DNA from: RGIG1959 sp051877215
GTDB taxonomy: Bacteria; Bacillota; Clostridia; Oscillospirales; Acutalibacteraceae
Direction: 5' to 3'
NCBI GenBank assembly: GCA_051877215.1
Contig: JBJEIR010000131.1
Coordinates: forward strand, 1-10,752
Length of the DNA stretch: 10,752 bases
Every line of letters begins with the position of its first letter. The stretch's first letter is position 1. Made by a program: the position numbers and the translations under genes. Below are positions 7,243-10,752 of this stretch, piece after piece. Under the pieces are notes generated by a model, which saw only the letters and a program-made list of their open reading frames with translations, was not told the DNA's origin and ran no database searches.

Positions 7243-7452
7243 AGCAATCTCTCCTTTACAAAGCCTCAAAGGCCGTGTGTATAAATTCGGTACGGCAGGA
7301 AAGCACTTGCCGAAGGATTTGTTCCTGCCGCCCGACAAAGGCATCCGTAAAACGGACGCGCACCTTGTAAACAGTATGCCCTTGCACGCCGTCTGTTATC
7401 GGGTGCGCAAGGCTGTTTTTCGGCGGACAACAGGGTTTGTTTCGACCGCTTT
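7243..7452 (-). promoter_or_regulatory. Structured 5' leader of adhE mRNA
   Basis: About 210 bases separate the predicted transcript start from the adhE ATG, with no credible gene. They hold several hairpins. The largest, 7369-7418, is AAACAG/CTGTTT plus an 8-bp CCTTGCGC/GTGCAAGG stem with one G-U, separated by a 5-base bulge on one side. A small stem TCCGT/ACGGA lies at 7344-7356. A 9-bp stem CGGCAGGAA/TTCCTGCCG (7293-7301 with 7322-7330) has a nested CTT/AAG hairpin in its loop. Next to the start, GCCT/AGGC (7263-7273) competes with CCTTT (7272 to 7268) pairing to AAAGG (7257 to 7253) of the Shine-Dalgarno. I recognise no known riboswitch class. A regulatory role is inferred from pairing alone. 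Confidence 0.5.
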
Positions 7453-7458
7453 CTTTGC

Positions 7459-7487
7459 TTGTTAAAATTTTAACACGCTCATTTCAA
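7459..7487 (-). promoter_or_regulatory. adhE promoter overlapped by a Rex-type operator
   Basis: TTGTTAAAATTTTAACAC at 7459-7476 matches the Rex operator TTGTTAA-N4-TTAACAA at all but one position. Rex represses fermentative NADH-oxidising genes, including adhE in clostridia, and is released by high NADH/NAD+. On the minus strand a TTGAAA -35 (7487 to 7482) lies 17 bases from a TAACAA -10 (7464 to 7459), so the operator covers the spacer and -10. The operator is strong; the exact promoter hexamers are less certain. Confidence 0.8.
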
Positions 7488-7538
7488 AAACGCAAATGCA
7501 AAAAACGAATAACGGCATATCCCATTTGATATGGAAGG

Positions 7539-7566
7539 AAAAGGCGGAAAAAAGCGCCTTTTTTTG
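7539..7566. terminator. Intrinsic terminator, possibly bidirectional, after the cupin gene
   Basis: AAAAGGCG (7539-7546) and CGCCTTTT (7555-7562) form a perfect 8-bp stem around an 8-base A-rich loop. On the plus strand it runs into seven T's. On the minus strand, the direction of the cupin gene, the U-tract is CCTTTTCCTT and weaker. It lies 48 bases beyond the cupin stop and upstream of the adhE promoter, so it separates the cupin and adhE transcripts. Confidence 0.65.
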
Positions 7567-7609
7567 CAGCTGCCCGTGCGGCATACCGAAAAGGGTGCGC
7601 CGCCGAGCA

Positions 7610-7939
7610 TCATTGCTTTGGGACAACGGCGAAAAATACCAAATCCGCATCGCTGTCGTTGATCAGGCTGTGCTCGTGCCCTTTGGGGCAATAGTGACAC
7701 ACGCCCGCCTCAAGCGGTTCGCGCTGTCCGTCAAACAGGACACATCCGCGGCCCTCCAGAATATACAGGATCTCGCTGCTCTCCTCATGGCAATGCAGCC
7801 CGATGCTCGCGCCCGGCGCAAGCCGCCCGCGCAGAATACGGTTTTGGTCGTCGGAAAACATGGCGGCGACCAGTTCCTTTTCGCCCCCGCAAAAATTCGG
7901 AAGGACGGTGTCGCCGATCGCTGAAAAATCAAGACGCAT
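7610..7939 (-). CDS. Single-domain cupin protein (cupin_2 family)
   Basis: A 109-residue soluble protein with both cupin motifs complete. Motif 1 is G43-X5-H49-X-H51-X4-E56-X6-G63, and motif 2 is G79-X5-P85-X-G87-X2-H90-X3-N94. The metal ligands expected are H49, H51, E56 and H90. Small cupins of this type include isomerases, dioxygenases and sensors of small ligands; the sequence does not decide which. It has five cysteines, including C50 between the two metal histidines and a C81-X2-C84 pair, which is unusual enough to note. The ATG at 7939 is chosen over upstream in-frame starts because AAGGAGG lies 9 bases before it. It follows the lysR gene by 98 bases on the same strand and may be co-transcribed with it or be regulated by it. 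Confidence 0.85.
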   Translation of the reverse strand: MRLDFSAIGDTVLPNFCGGEKELVAAMFSDDQNRILRGRLAPGASIGLHCHEESSEILYILEGRGCVLFDGQREPLEAGVCHYCPKGHEHSLINDSDADLVFFAVVPKQ

Positions 7940-7952
7940 ACACAAAAGCCTC

Positions 7953-7976
7953 CTTGCTTTTTTACTTGCTTTTTTA
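7953..7976. repeat. Perfect 12-bp tandem duplication before the cupin gene
   Basis: CTTGCTTTTTTA occurs twice head to tail (7953-7964 and 7965-7976). On the minus strand it reads as two A6-GCAAG units, the second running straight into the cupin Shine-Dalgarno AAGGAGG. Such repeats can arise by replication slippage. It moves whatever lies upstream by 12 bases relative to the ribosome binding site. Confidence 0.8.
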
Positions 7977-8037
7977 AGATGACAATAAAAAGGTTGCGGT
8001 AAGTGCTGAGACGGCAAGGGCATCCCGGTTGGTTTTG

Positions 8038-8976
8038 TTATAAGCTTTTCCGTGCATCCAAAGCGGCGCAGGTCGCTTTCAGGGCGCGCAGCAGCGCGGT
8101 TTCCATGGCGGAAAATTTATGATGCCGATGGCAGACGACCGTGTCGCAGCAGGTGCGCGATACGGCGGGACAGTGCCGCTCAACGAGATCGTAACGGCGC
8201 AGCAGCTCTGCGGGGACGGGAGCTGTACACATAAAGCTGCCGCGTACGGTATTGAGCATTTGAAACGCGCTGTTGCGGTCGTAAATCGTCACGCAGTGCT
8301 CGGCGTCGGTGAAGCGGATGGTTTTCTTCAGCTCGGAGGCCGGCAGGGAGGGAATGTACGGATCGCCGAAGGCCAGCTCCACGCCGTCATCGAAATCGGA
8401 GCGGGACAGGGTGCGCTGCTTTGCCAAAGGGTGGTCGGCGGAAAGCAGCACCGCCGTTTCAAACTGCCAAAGCGGCTGTGCTTTCAGATCCTTTTCGCGA
8501 AAGAAATTGGTAAAATAGCTTTCATATTCAAGGGGATAGCGCACGATCGCGATGTCGCAGTCGCCTTGCAACACATAGCTGATGGCGCGCATGGCGTTGG
8601 TTTCCTTATACTGCACATCGATGCGGTTTTGGCGGTCGAGCGAGCCGACAAAGTCGGCAACGGTACAGCCGATATAGCCGGTTCTGGGCGCGCAAAGACG
8701 CAACGTCGACAGGCAGCGATCCCGCTCCTGATACATGGTCTCCAGCTCGTCGATTTGCTGAAGGATGGAACGCGCGTATACGAGAAATTCCTCCCCCTGA
8801 GCGGTCGGGAAAATGCCTTTTGAGGTGCGTTTAAAAAGGGGAACCCCAATCAGCTCCTCAAGCTCTTTGATCGCGCGGCTCAGATTCGGCTGGCTCATAT
8901 ACAGATTCGCGGCCGCTTTGGTCATGGAACCGGTCCGTGAGACCTCCAGCGCATATTTGAGAAGCTGGATATTCAT
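8038..8976 (-). CDS. LysR-family transcriptional regulator
   Basis: A 312-residue protein with the LysR layout: an N-terminal winged helix-turn-helix (about 2-60; TGSMTKAAANLYMSQPNLSRAIKELEE-type recognition region, then GVPLFKRT and PTAQGEEF), a linker helix about 61-90, and a periplasmic-binding-protein-like effector domain from about 91 to the end. The family binds DNA as tetramers and responds to a small ligand; the ligand cannot be read from sequence. The ATG at 8976 is 9 bases from GGAG; an in-frame GTG two codons earlier (8982) sits too close to it. It is transcribed divergently from the AI-2E-family gene and lies upstream of the cupin gene on the same strand, so either could be its target. 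The C-terminal part carries several cysteines and histidines (e.g. CCDTVVCHRHH), a feature not general in the family. Confidence 0.93.
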   Translation of the reverse strand: MNIQLLKYALEVSRTGSMTKAAANLYMSQPNLSRAIKELEELIGVPLFKRTSKGIFPTAQGEEFLVYARSILQQIDELETMYQERDRCLSTLRLCAPRTGYIGCTVADFVGSLDRQNRIDVQYKETNAMRAISYVLQGDCDIAIVRYPLEYESYFTNFFREKDLKAQPLWQFETAVLLSADHPLAKQRTLSRSDFDDGVELAFGDPYIPSLPASELKKTIRFTDAEHCVTIYDRNSAFQMLNTVRGSFMCTAPVPAELLRRYDLVERHCPAVSRTCCDTVVCHRHHKFSAMETALLRALKATCAALDARKSL

Positions 8977-9087
8977 GCACACGGTCTCCTTTCAAGGTGT
9001 GGTGTGAGATTGCCGGCAAGCGACAGGGGGCTGCGACATATCCCTTGTCGGCGTATCACCGAGCATCCTTTCGGATATATAACAATA
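8977..9087 (-). promoter_or_regulatory. Structured 5' leader of the lysR gene
   Basis: From the likely transcript start near 9087 to the lysR ATG there are about 110 bases with no ORF of note. On the minus strand they contain an ATCC-GAAA-GGAT hairpin with a GNRA tetraloop (9076-9065), a CGGTG-ATA-CGCCG hairpin (9061-9049), an 8-bp stem CGACA(a)GGG/CCCTGTCG with one bulged base (9050-9021), and the palindrome TTGCCGGCAA (9010-9019). I recognise no named riboswitch. The palindrome could equally be a protein-binding site for autoregulation. Confidence 0.4.
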
Positions 9088-9124
9088 AAATCCATATATA
9101 CCAAATAATCTTAATTATTATCAA
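9074..9124 (-). promoter_or_regulatory. AT-rich promoter region of the lysR gene
   Basis: On the minus strand TTGATA (9124 to 9119) is followed after 18 bases by TATATA (9100 to 9095). A second reading, TTGGTA followed after 17 bases by TATATA, lies about 20 bases further downstream. The stretch is very AT-rich, so which pair is used cannot be decided. The span also contains related ATTAT/ATAAT blocks that could be regulator half-sites. Confidence 0.45.
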
Positions 9125-9189
9125 CAATTATCAGCATAGCATAAAAGAATGAAAAAAACAAGATGGCTGTTACGGTCAAATTCGGCGCA

Positions 9190-9217
9190 AAAAATAAAAA
9201 AGACGCCCGCGCGGCGT
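9190..9217 (-). terminator. Orphan minus-strand terminator-like hairpin
   Basis: On the minus strand ACGCC-GCGCG-GGCGT (9217 to 9203) is followed directly by CTTTTTTATTTTT, a textbook intrinsic terminator with a short 5-bp stem. No minus-strand gene lies upstream of it in this window, since the region to its right is the plus-strand AI-2E-family gene. It may stop antisense transcription toward lysR, or end a short unrecognised RNA. Confidence 0.4.
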
Positions 9218-9253
9218 TGATTTTTACAGGGGGTTCTGTTATACTGTAAACAG
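9217..9253 (+). promoter_or_regulatory. Promoter of the AI-2E-family gene
   Basis: TTGATT (9217-9222), a 17-base spacer and TATACT (9240-9245) form a good sigma-A-type promoter, with transcription expected near 9252 and a leader of roughly 78 bases. A short dyad, CTGTT (9236-9240) with AACAG (9249-9253), brackets the -10 box and could be an operator. Confidence 0.7.
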
Positions 9254-9329
9254 GGTTATTTGCCGTAATCCGTGTCGGGTGTCGGACGGATTCGGCTATC
9301 GCAGTGAAGCATACGATCGGAGGGCGGTC

Positions 9330-10634
9330 ATGAAAACAAATTGGAAACAAAACACATATGTAAAAATGGGATTAACGGCATTTATTGTGATTGCCGCCTC
9401 GATTTTATTTTACATGGTGCTTTCCCATCTCGGGGATATCGGCGATGCGGTTTCCACCGTCTTCGGCGTGTTGATGCCGTTTGCGGTGGGGCTGACGCTC
9501 GCATACATTCTCGCGCCGCTGTATGATTTTGTGGAAAAGCCGCTTCATCGCCTGTTTGCGGGCAAGGGCGAAAAGCCGCGCCGCTTTGCGGGAGTGGCAG
9601 CGGGAACGATCGCGTCTGTTGCTGCCATGCTGGTTTTGTTTGCGCTGGTCGCCGGATTGCTCGGCATGGTGATCCCGCAGCTGATCGAGAGCATCACGCG
9701 TCTTGTTGAAATTATGCCGCAGAAAACAGCGGAATTTATGGATTGGATACGGTGGGTCAATTCGCTCTTCAGCTCCGACCCGGCGATGTCCGAATGGGTC
9801 TACAAGATGATCACATCCTTTTCGGATTCGCTGATGCAGTGGGCGCAGACAGACCTGCTTCCAAACCTCGGCAGTATCGTTACCAGCTTTACCTTCGGCC
9901 TGATTGATGTGGTCAGCACGCTGACCAATATCGGCATCGGGCTGGTCATCTGCATTTATACGCTCAACAGCAAACGGCTGTTTGCCGCTCAGTGCAAAAA
10001 GCTTGTGTATTCTCTGTTTAAAACACACAACGCCAATTATATTCTCAATACCACCCGCTATATCCACCGCACCTTCGGCAGCTTTATCAACGGCAAGCTG
10101 CTCGATTCGCTGCTGCTCGGTGTGCTGTGCTTTATCGGAATGTCCATTCTGCAAATGCCGTATGCGCTGCTCATTTCGGCCATTATCGGCCTGTTTAATA
10201 TTGTGCCGATTTTCGGTCCGATTGTCGGCGCGGCGGTGGGCACCGCTTTACTGCTGCTTGAAAATCCGCTGACCGCGCTGATTTTCCTTGTGTTTGTGGT
10301 GATTTTGCAGCAGATCGACGGCAATATCATCGGGCCGAAGATCCTCGGCGAAACGACGGGACTCAGCAGCTTTTGGGTGGTATTCGCCATCGTGGTCGGC
10401 GGCGGCTTGTTCGGCTTTGTCGGCATGGTGCTCGGCGTTCCCGCCTTTGCGGTTGTGTATGCCTTTGTCAACCGTTTCTTTGAAAGACGCCTGAAAAAGA
10501 AGCATATGTCTGACAAGACCGCAGATTATTATGATCTGCGTCAGGTCGATGTGCGTACGGGAGAGCCGCTGTACGGACTGGAAAAAGTACGCGAGGTGCC
10601 GGTTCGCGACCCGTCGGATGACGAACAGAAATAA
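9330..10634 (+). CDS. AI-2E/PerM-family (UPF0118) membrane transporter
   Basis: A 434-residue polytopic inner-membrane protein. Hydrophobic segments lie near residues 13-32, 44-66, 87-116, 186-212, 257-275, 278-310, 315-327 and 345-382. The family signature is clear in the C-terminal half: FNIVPIFGPIVGAAVG (289-304) and DGNIIGPKILGETTGLSS followed by a glycine-rich VVGGGLFGFVGMVLGVP stretch. A hydrophilic domain about 117-185 and a charged cytoplasmic tail about 383-434 are visible. Named members differ in role (autoinducer-2 export in TqsA, Na+/H+ antiport in others), so the substrate cannot be assigned. The ATG at 9330 is chosen over the upstream one (9279) because GGAGG lies 7 bases before it and the hydrophobic N-terminus follows. 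It is a single-gene transcript with its own promoter and terminator. Confidence 0.92.
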   Translation: MKTNWKQNTYVKMGLTAFIVIAASILFYMVLSHLGDIGDAVSTVFGVLMPFAVGLTLAYILAPLYDFVEKPLHRLFAGKGEKPRRFAGVAAGTIASVAAMLVLFALVAGLLGMVIPQLIESITRLVEIMPQKTAEFMDWIRWVNSLFSSDPAMSEWVYKMITSFSDSLMQWAQTDLLPNLGSIVTSFTFGLIDVVSTLTNIGIGLVICIYTLNSKRLFAAQCKKLVYSLFKTHNANYILNTTRYIHRTFGSFINGKLLDSLLLGVLCFIGMSILQMPYALLISAIIGLFNIVPIFGPIVGAAVGTALLLLENPLTALIFLVFVVILQQIDGNIIGPKILGETTGLSSFWVVFAIVVGGGLFGFVGMVLGVPAFAVVYAFVNRFFERRLKKKHMSDKTADYYDLRQVDVRTGEPLYGLEKVREVPVRDPSDDEQK

Positions 10635-10637
10635 GCT

Positions 10638-10676
10638 AAAGGGCCGTATCCTTTCGGGGAGACGGCCTTTTCTTTT
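10638..10676 (+). terminator. Intrinsic terminator of the AI-2E-family gene
   Basis: AAAGGGCCGT (10638-10647) pairs with ACGGCCTTTT (10662-10671), 10 bp with one G-U, followed by CTTTT. It starts 3 bases after the stop codon. Confidence 0.9.
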
Positions 10677-10684
10677 AAAACAAG

Positions 10685-10702
10685 CGGCATTTGCCGTTTC
10701 TT
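10685..10702 (+). terminator. Possible second, backup terminator hairpin
   Basis: CGGC (10685-10688), loop ATTT, GCCG (10693-10696) followed by TTTCTTT. The stem is only 4 bp, so it is weak on its own. The remaining bases to the window end show no gene, only short palindromes such as GCGTATACGC (10725-10734). Confidence 0.3.
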
Positions 10703-10752
10703 TATACGCGCCGCTATCCGCCGTGCGTATACGCTCATTTGCGGCAATTCGG

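Noticed and set aside
7243..7344. A 34-residue N-terminal extension of AdhE from the upstream in-frame start at 7344.
   Set aside because: A strong ribosome binding site sits before the ATG at 7242, the extension falls in structured leader RNA, and family members start at the equivalent of 7242.
9111..9350. A 79-codon minus-strand frame covering the AI-2E promoter and start.
   Set aside because: It overlaps a good plus-strand promoter, start codon and a minus-strand terminator hairpin, and nothing recognisable is encoded.
9330..10634. Calling the AI-2E-family gene a quorum-sensing exporter.
   Set aside because: The family name covers proteins with different substrates, including ion antiporters, and no luxS or lsr genes are in the window.
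1..10752. Search for tRNA, rRNA, CRISPR repeats, insertion sequences or phage genes.
   Set aside because: No repeat-spacer pattern, transposase motif, cloverleaf or integrase was seen on either strand.

Overview
The window looks like a chromosomal piece of a strictly anaerobic, fermentative Firmicute of the class Clostridia. Strong AGGAGG-type ribosome binding sites, sigma-A-like promoters, a Rex-type operator, oxygen-sensitive [FeFe] hydrogenases and a bifunctional AdhE all point that way. The base composition is fairly GC-rich for the class, which would suit a member of the Oscillospirales (an Ethanoligenens- or Ruminococcaceae-like ethanol/H2 fermenter). The genus is a guess.

Layout. Positions 1-3641 (minus strand) hold a compact four-gene hydrogenase operon, in transcription order: a [2Fe-2S] thioredoxin-like ferredoxin, a sensor-type [FeFe] hydrogenase with a PAS domain, a SpoIIE/PP2C-type phosphatase with an uncharacterised C-terminal domain, and the N-terminal third of a second [FeFe] hydrogenase that runs off the left edge. 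This order matches the hfsABCD cluster known from Thermoanaerobacterium saccharolyticum. A clear promoter with a perfect 7-bp dyad in its core lies at 3670-3700. Upstream, on the same strand, are a small APH/choline-kinase-fold kinase (3814-4563) and adhE (4633-7242). The adhE gene has a long structured leader and a near-consensus Rex operator (7459-7476) over its promoter. Next come a single-domain cupin (7610-7939) and a LysR-type regulator (8038-8976), also on the minus strand. The only plus-strand gene is a polytopic AI-2E/PerM-family membrane protein (9330-10634), divergent from the lysR gene and ending at a strong intrinsic terminator.

How it may work together. The left two thirds form an electron-disposal neighbourhood. 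AdhE (acetyl-CoA to ethanol, consuming NADH) lies next to a hydrogenase operon that has its own H-cluster sensor and phosphatase. The Rex site would couple adhE to NADH/NAD+. The hydrogenase promoter has no Rex-like site but carries a different dyad, so the two routes appear to be controlled by different regulators. The right third (LysR, cupin, AI-2E-family transporter) has no evident metabolic link to the left; its functions are known only at family level.

No tRNA, rRNA, insertion sequence, CRISPR array or phage gene was seen. The most interesting unexplained structure is in the non-coding DNA: the adhE leader with a possible Shine-Dalgarno-masking fold, the lysR leader, the hfs promoter dyad, and two intergenic regions where pairings compete for the same bases.
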